From Mesorhizobium sp. WSM4306 (GTDB lineage Bacteria > Pseudomonadota > Alphaproteobacteria > Rhizobiales > Rhizobiaceae), in the NCBI RefSeq assembly GCF_007003975.1, contig NZ_VFTC01000020.1:1-64000 (forward strand): DNA of 64,000 nt, read 5' to 3'. The stretch's first letter is position 1. Each line of letters starts with the position of its first letter. The notes under the pieces were generated by a model. That model was not told the DNA's origin and made no database searches. It saw only the letters and a program-made list of their open reading frames with translations. Both the position numbers and the translations under genes were made by a program. Positions 41,842 to 51,575 of this stretch are shown piece by piece.

Positions 41842-44800
41842 GCCTCCCCCGCCTCGTCGTCACTGTCGCCGCCGGCCGACCATTCGAGCACGCGCGCCAG
41901 ATGGTCGTAGTCGCCGTCGCTCTCGCCCTCGCGAAACGGCAGCGCCCGGGACAGGTAGCCGGTCGTTGGGTCGGCATAATGGACAAGCAGCTTTTCCAGC
42001 CGCGCCCAGGCCTCTTCGGCGAGGTCTTCGGCGGTTCTGGGCTGGCGGTTGTAGTCGAGGATGGATTCCTCGAACACCTCGCCATTGGGCTTCAGCCGCA
42101 CGAATGCAAGTTGCGAGGGTTCGCGCGCGCCAAGCCCCTTGAAGGCGCCGCGCCGGAGCAGTGCGCCTTCCAGCGCCAGCTGCGGCGCCAGCAGCGTGTG
42201 CGCTTGCGCCTTGGACGGCGAAGAGCCGGTCTTGTAGTCCAAAATGTCGGCCATGCCGCCGGCTAGCAAATCGACACGGTCGGCATAGCCTGACAGCGTC
42301 ACGCCGGTACGACCGACAGCGGTCTTTTCTGCTCGCTCCTCGGCATGCCGCCGCGCGACGGCGGGAGCCCGGCCACGCTCCCATTCGATGATATTGGCAG
42401 CGAGTTTTTCGAAGCGCGGCCACCACACTGCCTCGACATCAGCGGGAAGGGCTACCTCTGCAAAGCATCTGCGGCCCGCCGAGATAAGCCTCTCCAGGGC
42501 TTCCGGCGCGCGCGGATCGGCAACCTCTGTCGAGAACAGGTGCAGTATGTCGTGAAACAGCGTGCCGCGCTCGGCCGCACCTGGATCGCGGATCACCGGT
42601 TCGAGCGGCAGGAGGCCGAGAATGCGTCGGGCATAGATCGCATAGGGATCGCGGCGCAGCGTCTCGATCTCGGTGACCGAGAAGTGCTGCGGCCGCATTG
42701 CCACCGGCGGCTTCGGCTGCGGCCGTGGCGCGAAATGTTGTCGCTCGCCGGCGTCCAGCGCGCGGGCCCAGGCCAGCAATTCATCGCCGCGCTGGCGCAG
42801 CGCGGTCGCGGGGTCTTTGCCGATGAAGGTGAGGATGCGCTGCAGCCACCGCGACGGCACCGCAGGTGCGTCGCCTGCGCGGGCCGAGCGCGTCAGCACC
42901 ACCTTCTTTGCCCCCATCGCCATCTGGAAATCGTGGGCGGCAAGGCCGATGCGCCGTTCCGGCGGCTCGAGGTCGATGCCGGTCTTCATCAGCCGCGACA
43001 TGAAGCGGTCGCTCTCCGGCTTGCGCGGCCACACGCCTTCGTTCAACCCGCCAATGACCAGCGTGTCGACATTCTGCAGCCGCGCCTCGAGCGCCCCCCA
43101 GATGGCAATGTTGCGGTCGGTGCCTTGTCCCGGCTTCACCGTCTCGGGCGCGATCAGCGCGTCCATAACATCGGGCCATTCGTCGGCCGGGAAGTCGAAT
43201 GAGGCCGAGGCCGCGACCACGCCGCGCAGCAGCTCGGCGAGTTTCTCGCCGGCGTCGCCGGCATAAAGTTCGGCGAGACTGCCGTCCGCGGCGCGGCCGA
43301 GATTTTCCAGCGCGGCGACGCTGGCCTTGGTCAGCGCGACGAGATCGGCGGTCTCTTCGCCACGAAAAGTGGTCAGCGGTGCCAGCGCCGTTGCAAGCCG
43401 GTTCAGCGAGTCGCGGGCATCCTCGATGCCGCGCACGGTCAGGCGCGAAAACCAGAAAGGCTGGCGCTTGTCACCGCTCAGGCCGGCAAGGCGGTCATCG
43501 AACAGCGCCGGCAGCGAGGCGATGTCGGGACGCCCGGTGTCGCCGCGCAGCGCCACCAGTTCGATGAGCTCGGCGGCATGGCGCACGCCGGCCCGCTCCA
43601 GGCTAAGACCGAGCAGCGGATGCTTGAGCAGTGACAGCAGGCCGACCGGGTCGCCGGGCCGGAACACGGCCTGCAGCGTCAACCGGAGCAAGCTGGCCGC
43701 AGGTGTGTTGGCTAGCGGCGTCCCACCGGAATCGTCGGCGACGACGCCGAAGCGCAACAGCTCGGCCGAGACCCGCCGCGCCAGCGCCCGGTCTCCGGTG
43801 ACGAGCGCTGCCCGCTGTCCCGGCTGTTCGACAGCAGTCTTCAGCGCGATGGCGATCGCCACCGCCTCATCGCGTTCGCTGGCGGCTTCGACCAGCGTCA
43901 CATCGGCGAAGGCCTCGGCGATGTCGTCGGTAGAGAAGCGGATGCGTGTCTCAGCCCATAATTCTGTCGTCTCGGCCGGCCGCAGCGCCTCGCCGACGAG
44001 GGCCGCGCGCAGTGCGAGCGCAGGCTCGGCCGAAACCACCTCTTCGACATCGCCGCGCAGCACGCCGATCTTGCCGATCAGCTTGGCCATGCCGTATTGC
44101 GGGTGACCGAGCAAAGCCGGCCGCGCGCCAGGCGCCGCAATCGCGGCAAAGGACGGCTCGTCCAGCAGCCCATCGAGACCGGGCAGCACCACGGCGCCGT
44201 TGGGCAGACCGGCGACCGCGGCAAGCAGTTCGGCCGTGGCCGGGATCGAGCCGGTCGAACCGGCGGCGATCACCGGGCCTTTGGGCGGATTGCGTTCGAG
44301 CCGCTTCGCCTCACGCCGGATCAGCGCATTGCGGTGCGCGGCCGGGTTGGAGCGGTCGCGCTCCTCCAGCAATTTCGGCCAGGCGTCGGTGACGATGCGG
44401 AGGAAATCGAGCGTCACCAGCCACCAGCCGGCAAGATTGCCGGTCACTAGATCGGCAAGCCTGGTCCAGTCCGTGCCTTCGGTTTCGATCTCGTCCATCA
44501 GCCGGGCAAGGTCGCGCGCCAGCCAGATCGCATCGGCGGCGGAAGCCGGCACGACGATCTCCTCATCGAACATCGCCAGGACATGCGCCGGCAAGGTGCG
44601 CTTCCAGGCCCGCACCAGCGGCGCCAAAAGCAGCAGGCGTTCGATGGCGGCGATCGGCGGCGCCATCTCAAGCTCGGCCGGCGCGCCTGCGTCGAAGGCG
44701 GCCTCGTCCTCGTCGAACTCGCCGAGCGGGCGGATGACCGGCAGGATCGCCGAACGGCGGCTCGCCCCCGGTCCGGAAAGCGCGTCGACGAAGGCGCCGC

Positions 44801-44975
44801 GCAGCGCGCGTGCGGCGCGCCGTGTCGGCACATAGATGGTGACGTCGGCCAGCGCCAGCGGGTCGCCGTCGAACCGGAAACCCGGCACCAGCCGTCCCGC
44901 CAGCAAGGCCTCCGCCAGAGTCGGCAGAAACGGCGCTCCCGGCGGGATCGAGAGAACGCGGCGCGAGCCGCTCAT
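41838..44975 (-). CDS. addB: Double-strand break repair protein AddB
   Basis: Partner of AddA, 1045 residues. The N-terminus contains an inactivated helicase-like region (SIPPGAPFLPTLAEALL, TIYVPTRRAARALRGAFVDAL). A middle part reads TLVIGGLNEGVWPRKPESDRFMSR. The C-terminal PD-(D/E)xK nuclease has GVTLSGYADRVDLLAGGMADILDYKTGSSPSKAQAHTLLAPQLALEGALL. It overlaps both neighbours by four bases: the murU stop at its start and addA at its stop. The order murU-addB-addA-trxA is typical of alphaproteobacteria. Confidence 0.96.
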   Translation of the reverse strand: MSGSRRVLSIPPGAPFLPTLAEALLAGRLVPGFRFDGDPLALADVTIYVPTRRAARALRGAFVDALSGPGASRRSAILPVIRPLGEFDEDEAAFDAGAPAELEMAPPIAAIERLLLLAPLVRAWKRTLPAHVLAMFDEEIVVPASAADAIWLARDLARLMDEIETEGTDWTRLADLVTGNLAGWWLVTLDFLRIVTDAWPKLLEERDRSNPAAHRNALIRREAKRLERNPPKGPVIAAGSTGSIPATAELLAAVAGLPNGAVVLPGLDGLLDEPSFAAIAAPGARPALLGHPQYGMAKLIGKIGVLRGDVEEVVSAEPALALRAALVGEALRPAETTELWAETRIRFSTDDIAEAFADVTLVEAASERDEAVAIAIALKTAVEQPGQRAALVTGDRALARRVSAELLRFGVVADDSGGTPLANTPAASLLRLTLQAVFRPGDPVGLLSLLKHPLLGLSLERAGVRHAAELIELVALRGDTGRPDIASLPALFDDRLAGLSGDKRQPFWFSRLTVRGIEDARDSLNRLATALAPLTTFRGEETADLVALTKASVAALENLGRAADGSLAELYAGDAGEKLAELLRGVVAASASFDFPADEWPDVMDALIAPETVKPGQGTDRNIAIWGALEARLQNVDTLVIGGLNEGVWPRKPESDRFMSRLMKTGIDLEPPERRIGLAAHDFQMAMGAKKVVLTRSARAGDAPAVPSRWLQRILTFIGKDPATALRQRGDELLAWARALDAGERQHFAPRPQPKPPVAMRPQHFSVTEIETLRRDPYAIYARRILGLLPLEPVIRDPGAAERGTLFHDILHLFSTEVADPRAPEALERLISAGRRCFAEVALPADVEAVWWPRFEKLAANIIEWERGRAPAVARRHAEERAEKTAVGRTGVTLSGYADRVDLLAGGMADILDYKTGSSPSKAQAHTLLAPQLALEGALLRRGAFKGLGAREPSQLAFVRLKPNGEVFEESILDYNRQPRTAEDLAEEAWARLEKLLVHYADPTTGYLSRALPFREGESDGDYDHLARVLEWSAGGDSDDEAGEA

Positions 44976-45694
44976 ACTGCCCTTTTGAGGGCGCCAGCGA
45001 CCGCGGCTTCCGCAGGGGCAATGGCGTCGGGCGTGCCGACGGTGATCCAGCGTCCACGCATCTGCATGCCGAACAGGCGGCCAGAGGCGATCGCCTTGTC
45101 GAAATAAGCATTGAGCGAATGCGCGCCGGCTGGCGCGTCCTTGAAGATGGCGGGGTCAACGATCGCCGCCCCGGCATAGATCAGCCCGGCCGGGTCGCCT
45201 TTCGAGCGCCGCAGGCCACCATCCGGCGCCATCAGGAAATCCGTGCCGACACTGTGGCCGGTCGCCGAGTCGAGATCGGTAAGGATCAGCAGAATATCCA
45301 TTTTCGCGCTGTCCCATGCAAGGGCAAGGCGCTCGAGGCTGGGCTGGCCGCTATCGATCCAGAATGTGTCGGCGTTGATGATGTAGAAGGGTTCGGCGCC
45401 CAGCAGCGGCAACGCCTTGACGATGCCTCCGGCCGAATTCAGCAGCGCGTCGCGCTCGTCGGAAATGGCGATCTGTGGCGCTCGTCTTCCGGCGACATGG
45501 GCGACGATCTGGTCCGGCAGATAGTGCACGTTGACGACAGCTTTCTCGACGCCAGCCGCCGCCAGGCTGTCCAGCCCCCAGTCGAGCAAGGTCTTGCCGG
45601 CGATCCTCACCAGCGGCTTCGGCATGGTGTCGGTGATCGGCCGCATGCGCTTGCCGAGACCCGCCGCCAGCACCATCGCGGTGGTCGGGGTCAC
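44972..45694 (-). CDS. murU: MurNAc/GlcNAc-1-phosphate uridylyltransferase-like (MurU type)
   Basis: A 240-residue nucleotidyltransferase. The UTP-binding signature is AMVLAAGLGKRMRPITDTMPKPLVRIAGKTLLDWGLDSLAAAGV, and metal-binding residues follow in FYIINADTFWID. MurU turns N-acetylmuramate 1-phosphate into UDP-MurNAc in the cell-wall recycling route that bypasses de novo synthesis. The assignment to MurU rests on its four-base overlap with the amgK-like gene, its natural partner. The family alone would only give NTP_transferase. Confidence 0.85.
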   Translation of the reverse strand: MTPTTAMVLAAGLGKRMRPITDTMPKPLVRIAGKTLLDWGLDSLAAAGVEKAVVNVHYLPDQIVAHVAGRRAPQIAISDERDALLNSAGGIVKALPLLGAEPFYIINADTFWIDSGQPSLERLALAWDSAKMDILLILTDLDSATGHSVGTDFLMAPDGGLRRSKGDPAGLIYAGAAIVDPAIFKDAPAGAHSLNAYFDKAIASGRLFGMQMRGRWITVGTPDAIAPAEAAVAGALKRAV

Positions 45695-47202
45695 GGTGCG
45701 CTTTCCTCCAGCAGGCCATGCGCCATATAAAACTCCTTCAGCCCGGCCAGCGCCGGGTGCGCCAGCGCCCGCCTGAGATAGTCGCGGATTCGCGGCAGGT
45801 GTTTCAGATAATAGGGCTTGCCGTCGCGCTTTTCGAGCCGCACGAAAATGCCGAGGATTTTTGAATTGCGCTGCGCCGCCATGATCGCATAGGCCTCGCG
45901 GAAAGCCGCTTCATCGAAGCCGCCGGCGGCGTGACGGGCGGCGACATAGGCATCCACGGTTCGCTCCTCGATGTCGGGCGAGACGGTGACGCGGGCGTCC
46001 ATGGCCAGCGATGCTACGTCATAGGCGGCCGGGCCGATCAGCGCGTCCTGAACATCGACGATACCCAGCCGAACATGACCGGAGCGCTCGCCGCGCCAGA
46101 TGATGTTGGGTGAATGGAAGTCGCGCAACATCAGCGTGTATGCGCTGGTGTCCAACCGATCGAGAACCGCGTTCCATTCCTTGTGATAGCCGGCGCGCAA
46201 GGCTTCGCTTGCTGGCCCGCCGGTCACCATCGGCACATACCAGTCGACCAAGAGGTCGGCTTCGATCAGCATGGCATCGCGATCGAAAAGCGGTACGTCG
46301 TGATAAATGCCCGGCACGGCCTCCATGCGCTGCGGCCAGGTCTTGCCATGCATCATCGCCAGCAATTCGGCCGCCGCCGCATAGCGCTCGGCCACTGGCT
46401 CGCCCTGGCCGTCGAGAAAGCCTTCCGAGCCCAGATGTTCCAGCAGCAGAAAGCCCTGATCGAGATCCGCGGCGTGAATCTGGGGGACGCTGACACCTTG
46501 CGCCAGCAGTGCCTTGTCGATGGCGACAAAGGCCGTCACCGATTGCGCGGTGTGGGCGATCACCGCATAGGGTTTGCCGTCGCGGACCGGCGGTCCGAGC
46601 ACCAGCCGCGGCGAGTTCATCAGCACGCGGGTCTCGAGGCCCGTGAGCGAGACGATCTCGTAAGAGCGCGCCGAGGCGTCGCCGACGAAATGGCGCCGAG
46701 CGGCCTCGCCCCAGCCGGCCGTTTCGAGGAAGTCGCGCATCGCCAGCGATCGCGCCATGCGTTCGAAGGCTGCACCTTCGCCCGACAATTTCGCCATTCG
46801 GCCTTCGCCTTGATGGACGAGTTCGATCCAGATTGACGTCCTAGGCAGTGCTGATTCCGCCCGTTCCGGCCACTCGACAAGGGCAGCGCCCTGCAGCAGC
46901 GCTTCGTCGAAACCCAGTTCATCGATCTCACTGGGCGAGGACAGCCGATAGAGATCGAAATGATGGACCGGGATGCGGGTGTCGTAGCTCTGCACCAAAG
47001 TGAAAGTGGGGCTCGGCACATCGAGACCGGTATCGTCGGCCAGTGCCCTGATCAGCGCGCGCGCCAGGGTTGATTTGCCGGCGCCGAGGTCGCCCTTGAG
47101 CGCCAGCACGTCGCCCGGCCGCAGCGCCATGGCCAGGTCTTCGCCGAGCCTTGCGGTCGCAGCCTCGTCGGCGAGAAAACGCTCCAGCACAGCGACAGTC
47201 AT
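45691..47202 (-). CDS. tsaE-amgK: Fusion of TsaE (t6A tRNA ATPase) and AmgK-like aminoglycoside-type kinase
   Basis: A 503-residue two-domain protein. Residues 1-150 are TsaE: LARLGEDLAMALRPGDVLALKGDLGAGKSTLARALIRAL (Walker A) and VPSPTFTLVQSYDTRIPVHHFDLYRLSSPSEIDELGFDEAL, then VVEWPERAESALP. TsaE is the ATPase that partners TsaB/TsaD in t6A37 tRNA modification. Residues about 160-500 are an AmgK-type kinase (RHFVGDASARSYEIV), with LMLRDFHSPNIIWRG and LGIVDVQDALIGPAAYDVASL as the phosphotransfer and metal loops. AmgK phosphorylates MurNAc or GlcNAc C1. It overlaps murU by four bases and is eight bases after divL. Confidence 0.9.
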   Translation of the reverse strand: MTVAVLERFLADEAATARLGEDLAMALRPGDVLALKGDLGAGKSTLARALIRALADDTGLDVPSPTFTLVQSYDTRIPVHHFDLYRLSSPSEIDELGFDEALLQGAALVEWPERAESALPRTSIWIELVHQGEGRMAKLSGEGAAFERMARSLAMRDFLETAGWGEAARRHFVGDASARSYEIVSLTGLETRVLMNSPRLVLGPPVRDGKPYAVIAHTAQSVTAFVAIDKALLAQGVSVPQIHAADLDQGFLLLEHLGSEGFLDGQGEPVAERYAAAAELLAMMHGKTWPQRMEAVPGIYHDVPLFDRDAMLIEADLLVDWYVPMVTGGPASEALRAGYHKEWNAVLDRLDTSAYTLMLRDFHSPNIIWRGERSGHVRLGIVDVQDALIGPAAYDVASLAMDARVTVSPDIEERTVDAYVAARHAAGGFDEAAFREAYAIMAAQRNSKILGIFVRLEKRDGKPYYLKHLPRIRDYLRRALAHPALAGLKEFYMAHGLLEESAP

Positions 47203-47210
47203 CGAGCGCG

Positions 47211-49805
47211 CTACTCGGCCGCGGCGCGGATGCCCGACGGCGCATCGGGGAAGGTGCAGATGACGGTGGTGCCCTGGTCCTTGCCGGTCTCGATGCGCAC
47301 GCTGCCGCCGTGCAGCTCGACAAAGCTCTTGACGATCGACAGGCCAAGGCCGGCGCCGCGCCGGCGTCCGCCATTGGCGCGCGGCTCAAAGCGGCGGAAC
47401 ACTGAATCGAGCAGGTCCGGCGGCATGCCGGGACCGTCATCATGGACAGAGAACTCCACGCCTTGTTCCAAATGGCGGCAGGCCAGCGTGATCGTGCTCG
47501 CCTCCGGCGCGTAATTGGCGGCGTTGCTCAACAGATTGTAGAGGATCTGGCGGACCCGGGTCTCGTCACCGTGGAAACTCTTCGGCGCGGCCGCGGCGTC
47601 TATCCTAAGCTTGATTGCATGCTCGTCCAGCCGGTCGGCGACCAGTTCGGCGGCCGCCTGGATGGTGCGCTCGACACTTACCTCCGAAATGTCGAGCTGC
47701 ATGATGCCGGCGTCGACGGTGGCGAGGTCGAGTATGTCGTTGACGATGGTCAGCAGCACCGAGGATGACGAGCCGACATGCTCGACATATTCGCGCTGCT
47801 TCGGGGTCAGTGGCCCGGTCGTTGGCAGCGACAACAGCTCGGTGAAGCCGATAATGTTGGTCAGCGGCGAGCGCAGCTCATAGGACACGTGCTGCACGAA
47901 CTCGTTCTTCAGCTGGTCGGATTTCTGCAGCGCTTCGTTCTTGTCCTTCAGCGCCCGCTCGACATTGACGCTGTCGGTGACGTCGACGAAGGTCATCATC
48001 ACCTGCCCGTTGGGCAGCGGGATGACGGCGTAGCTGAGCACGGTGCCGTTCTTCAGCTCGGTCTGGCCGTGGCGCTCGCGGCGCTCGTCATCGAAGCCGG
48101 TGATGGCGGCGACGAACCCGCCCCACGGGCTGTCGACGGCGCGCTGGTCGCTGAGTTCGCGGATCGCCTGGACATGCACGTTGGGCTTGACCACATCCTG
48201 GCTCAGCCCCCACAGCGCGACAAAGGCCGGGTTGGACAGGCGCAGCCGCCCATCGGGGCCGAACACCGCGACGCCTTCGGCCAGATTGTCGAGCGTCTCG
48301 CCCTGAACCCGCACCGCCGTCTGGTAGCGGCTTTCCAGATCCATCTTCTCGGTCAGGTTTTCGAACACCCAGGTCACGCCACCCTTCGGCTGCGGGTTGG
48401 CAACCACGCGGATGGTCTTGCCGTCGGGCAGATGCCACCAGTGCTCCTGCGATTCCACAGCGCGGTAGGCGCCAAGCAGGCCTTCCTTCCAGCGCCGCCA
48501 TTCCGGCTGCTCGGCGATCTTGCCTTCGCTGCGCAGCCGGTCGAGCAATAGCGCATTGTCCGGCGCGCTGTGCAGGAAGCCGGAGTCCAGCCCCCACAAT
48601 TTCTGGAATGCCTGGTTGAAGAAGCGCAGCTTCTCGTCGGTATCGAAGATCGCCACCGCCGTGTTCAGCTGGTCGAGCGTGTCAGCATGGCTGCGCACTG
48701 TGCGCTCATATTCGCCGCGGATGGTTTCGGTGGCGCTGGTGTCGCACGCAAGGCCCGCCGAGGCGTCGCTGCCGGCGAAATCGGTGACGGCAAAGACGCG
48801 GCGGTCGCCCTCGATCACCGTCGACAGCGTCTGTTCGAAGACCGGGTGCGACTTGTGTTGTTCGGTGATCTGTTCGCGCGCCTGGCCGCCAAGGAATTCC
48901 TTGGCTTCGCGCACCGCAGCTTCGGCGCTCGGCGCCTCGACCGCGCCGGCATAGGCGCGGTTGACCCATTTCAGACGCCCGTCGGTGGCGCGCAGCCATG
49001 CCGGCATCGGCAAGGCGTCGAGCAAGCCGATCATGGTGTCGTAATCGGCGGCAAGCCGCTGGTTTTCGATCTTCAGCCTGGCCTGGCTCCGCTGCGTTTC
49101 CGACAACGAGACGAAGCGCACCAGCACGTGGGCAGCGCTCTTGCGGCCGTGCACTTCGAGCGGCGCCCCGGCCTGCGATTCGATGACCAAATCGAAAGGC
49201 CTGGCTTTCTCGCGCAGGCCCGCGACCGCATTTTCGAGCGCTGCCGCCGAGCGCGGCATCAGCCAGCGGCCGAAGGCGAGGAACGCCGCACGGTCTTCCG
49301 GCGCGCCGCTTTCGAGCGGCAAAGTTCCGATCAGCTCTGGCTTCTTGTTCTCCGAAGCCCAGACGATGATGCGCTGGTCGCGCAGATTGAGTAGCGCTTC
49401 CGAACGCTGCAGCGCCGCGTTGACGTCGGCGATGCGGGCCCTGAGCTCGACATTCTGCGCCGAGGTGCGGGCTCTTTCGCGGATCAGGAAGATGGCTGAG
49501 ACCAGAGCGGCACCCATGACGCCGACGAACATGGCGAGCTGGATGACTTCCACCGCGCTGACCGACTGCCCGGCTTTCTGCGCAATGGATGGCTCGGCAT
49601 GCGCGGCGAAGGAAAGCAGCGGACCGGCAAGCGCGGATGTGGCGAGAAAGCCAGCGACTCGGGCACCGACACGCTTCTTCAGGCCGCCGCCTGTCGTGGC
49701 GGAGCCAGTGATATCTGAATCGTCATGGCCGCCGGAAACGGCCCATCCCGCGCGAGGCGGGTTTTCCCCCGGCATGTCTTGGTCCTCTTCGCCGCCTGAA
49801 TGCAA
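47211..49805 (-). CDS. divL: DivL-type PAS-containing tyrosine-site histidine kinase homologue
   Basis: An 864-residue kinase-like protein with one membrane anchor (about 85-105), several PAS domains and a CA-type ATPase (NLLSNAANYAPEAS, VHDDGPGMPPDLLDSVFRRFEP, GAGLGLSIVKSFVELHGG). In the H-box the acceptor is tyrosine: QLKNEFVQHVSYELRSPLTNIIGF with Tyr642. This is the hallmark of Caulobacter DivL, which controls CckA-CtrA and cell polarity without acting as a normal kinase. Alternatively a housekeeping kinase that lost His; genomic order (upstream of tsaE) also fits DivL. Confidence 0.88.
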   Translation of the reverse strand: MHSGGEEDQDMPGENPPRAGWAVSGGHDDSDITGSATTGGGLKKRVGARVAGFLATSALAGPLLSFAAHAEPSIAQKAGQSVSAVEVIQLAMFVGVMGAALVSAIFLIRERARTSAQNVELRARIADVNAALQRSEALLNLRDQRIIVWASENKKPELIGTLPLESGAPEDRAAFLAFGRWLMPRSAAALENAVAGLREKARPFDLVIESQAGAPLEVHGRKSAAHVLVRFVSLSETQRSQARLKIENQRLAADYDTMIGLLDALPMPAWLRATDGRLKWVNRAYAGAVEAPSAEAAVREAKEFLGGQAREQITEQHKSHPVFEQTLSTVIEGDRRVFAVTDFAGSDASAGLACDTSATETIRGEYERTVRSHADTLDQLNTAVAIFDTDEKLRFFNQAFQKLWGLDSGFLHSAPDNALLLDRLRSEGKIAEQPEWRRWKEGLLGAYRAVESQEHWWHLPDGKTIRVVANPQPKGGVTWVFENLTEKMDLESRYQTAVRVQGETLDNLAEGVAVFGPDGRLRLSNPAFVALWGLSQDVVKPNVHVQAIRELSDQRAVDSPWGGFVAAITGFDDERRERHGQTELKNGTVLSYAVIPLPNGQVMMTFVDVTDSVNVERALKDKNEALQKSDQLKNEFVQHVSYELRSPLTNIIGFTELLSLPTTGPLTPKQREYVEHVGSSSSVLLTIVNDILDLATVDAGIMQLDISEVSVERTIQAAAELVADRLDEHAIKLRIDAAAAPKSFHGDETRVRQILYNLLSNAANYAPEASTITLACRHLEQGVEFSVHDDGPGMPPDLLDSVFRRFEPRANGGRRRGAGLGLSIVKSFVELHGGSVRIETGKDQGTTVICTFPDAPSGIRAAAE

Positions 49806-49864
49806 GACCGCCTAGATCAGGATGACGTTGGTAGAACGCCCTCCCGATCCAACTCCTTTTTGAA

Positions 49865-49913
49865 GAGCATGATCTTTTCCGAAAACCGGTTCCCACTTTT
49901 CGGGATCATGCTC
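49865..49913. repeat. Short palindromic repeat (family B)
   Basis: GAGCATGATCTTTTCCGAAA, CCGGTTCCCACTTTT, CGGGATCATGCTC: an almost perfect dyad, matching the design at 62827-62875 and the degenerate one at 35349-35393. It lies between divL and ahcY. Confidence 0.75.
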
Positions 49914-49998
49914 TCTATGCGTGAGCCGGCCCTCGTCCCCGGCCCGCGAATCACCACAATAGCGCGTGCTGGAATCGGCGTGAAGAATCATTCCGCGC

Positions 49999-50036
49999 AA
50001 AAAAGAAGCCGGGCGAAATGTCAATCGCCCGGCTTC
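49999..50036 (-). terminator. Rho-independent terminator of ahcY
   Basis: GAAGCCGGGCGA (50005-50016) pairs perfectly with TCGCCCGGCTTC (50025-50036). On the minus strand a TTTTTT run follows. The hairpin is 27 bases past the ahcY stop. Confidence 0.93.
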
Positions 50037-50063
50037 AATATCTAGTGGTATTTTGCGATATGC

Positions 50064-51464
50064 TTAATAGCGGTAGTGTTCCGGCTTGAACGGACCCTGC
50101 GGAGTCACGCCGATATAGGCGGCCTGTTCGCCGGAGAGTTCGGTCAAGCGGGCGCCGAGCTTGTCGAGATGCAGGCGTGCCACCTTCTCGTCGAGATGCT
50201 TGGGCAGCACATAGACCTGGTTCTGGTACTGGCCGGGCTTTGTGTAGAGTTCGATCTGCGCCAGCACCTGGTTGGTGAACGAGGCCGACATCACGAAGCT
50301 CGGATGGCCGGTGGCGTTGCCGAGGTTGAGCAGGCGTCCCTCGGACAAAAGGATCATCCGCTTGCCGTCCGGGAACGTGATCATGTCGACCTGCGGCTTG
50401 ACGTTGGTCCATTTCAGGTTGCGCAGCGACGCCACCTGGATCTCATTGTCGAAGTGGCCGATATTGCCGACGATCACCATGTCCTTCATCGAGCGCATGT
50501 GGTCGAGGGTGACGACATCCTTGTTGCCGGTCGTGGTGATGACGATGTCGGCGGTCGGCGCCGCATCTTCCAGCGTGACGACTTCAAAGCCGTCCATCGC
50601 CGCCTGCAGCGCGCAGATCGGATCGACTTCGGTGACCTTGACGCGGGCACCGGCGCCCTTGAGCGAAGCCGACGAACCCTTGCCGACGTCGCCATAACCG
50701 CAGACGACCGCGACCTTGCCGGCCATCATGGTGTCGGTGCCGCGGCGAATGCCGTCGACCAGCGATTCCTTGCAGCCATATTTGTTGTCGAATTTCGACT
50801 TGGTGACCGAGTCGTTGACGTTGATCGCCGGGAAGGGCAGCAGGCCCTTCTTCTGCAGCTGGTAGAGACGGTTGACACCCGTCGTCGTCTCTTCGGTGAC
50901 GCCGCGGATCGCCTCCTTCTGCTTGGTGAAGAAGCCGGGCGACGCCTTCAGGCGCTTCTTGACCTGGGCGTAGAAGTACTCCTCTTCCTCGCTGTGCGGG
51001 TTGGACAGCACATCCTCGCCTGCCTCGGCGCGGGCGCCGATCAGAATGTACATGGTGGCGTCGCCGCCATCGTCGAGGATCATGTTGGAGAGGCCGCCAT
51101 CGGCCCACTGGAAGATCTTGTCGGTGTAGTCCCAGTACTCTTCGAGGCTCTCACCCTTGACGGCGAACACCGGGATGCCGGCTTCTGCGATCGCGGCGGC
51201 AGCATGGTCCTGGGTCGAGAAGATATTGCACGAGGCCCAGCGGATGTCGGCGCCGAGCGCCTTCAGCGTCTCGATCAGCACCGCCGTCTGGATGGTCATG
51301 TGCAGCGAGCCGGTGATGCGCGCGCCCTTGAGCGGCTTCTTGGCGCCGAATTCCTCGCGGCAGGCCATCAGGCCCGGCATTTCGGTTTCGGCGATATCGA
51401 GTTCCTTGCGGCCCCAGCCGGCAAGCGAGATGTCGGCGACCACATAGTCCTTGCTACCTGTCAT
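50064..51464 (-). CDS. ahcY: Adenosylhomocysteinase
   Basis: Hydrolyses S-adenosylhomocysteine to homocysteine and adenosine, keeping methylation going. A 466-residue NAD-bound enzyme: MTGSKDYVVADISLAGWGRKELDIAETEMPGLMACREEFG. The NAD site is VAVVCGYGDVGKGSSASLKGAGARVKVTEVDP, and the catalytic residues lie in the GVTEETTTGVNRLYQLQKKGLLPFPAINVNDSVTKSKFDNKYGC stretch. The ATG at 51464 fits the standard N-terminus; the frame extends further but without homology. A dyad operator lies upstream. Confidence 0.98.
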   Translation of the reverse strand: MTGSKDYVVADISLAGWGRKELDIAETEMPGLMACREEFGAKKPLKGARITGSLHMTIQTAVLIETLKALGADIRWASCNIFSTQDHAAAAIAEAGIPVFAVKGESLEEYWDYTDKIFQWADGGLSNMILDDGGDATMYILIGARAEAGEDVLSNPHSEEEEYFYAQVKKRLKASPGFFTKQKEAIRGVTEETTTGVNRLYQLQKKGLLPFPAINVNDSVTKSKFDNKYGCKESLVDGIRRGTDTMMAGKVAVVCGYGDVGKGSSASLKGAGARVKVTEVDPICALQAAMDGFEVVTLEDAAPTADIVITTTGNKDVVTLDHMRSMKDMVIVGNIGHFDNEIQVASLRNLKWTNVKPQVDMITFPDGKRMILLSEGRLLNLGNATGHPSFVMSASFTNQVLAQIELYTKPGQYQNQVYVLPKHLDEKVARLHLDKLGARLTELSGEQAAYIGVTPQGPFKPEHYRY

Positions 51465-51575
51465 GGCAGTGCTCCGGTGTGATTTGTCTTCAGATGCGCC
51501 TGCGCCACACGGCGCGTCGAAGGGCGCGGGAATGCCGGCTTGACTAGCAGATCGCCAGTCGGACGACAATGGGAT

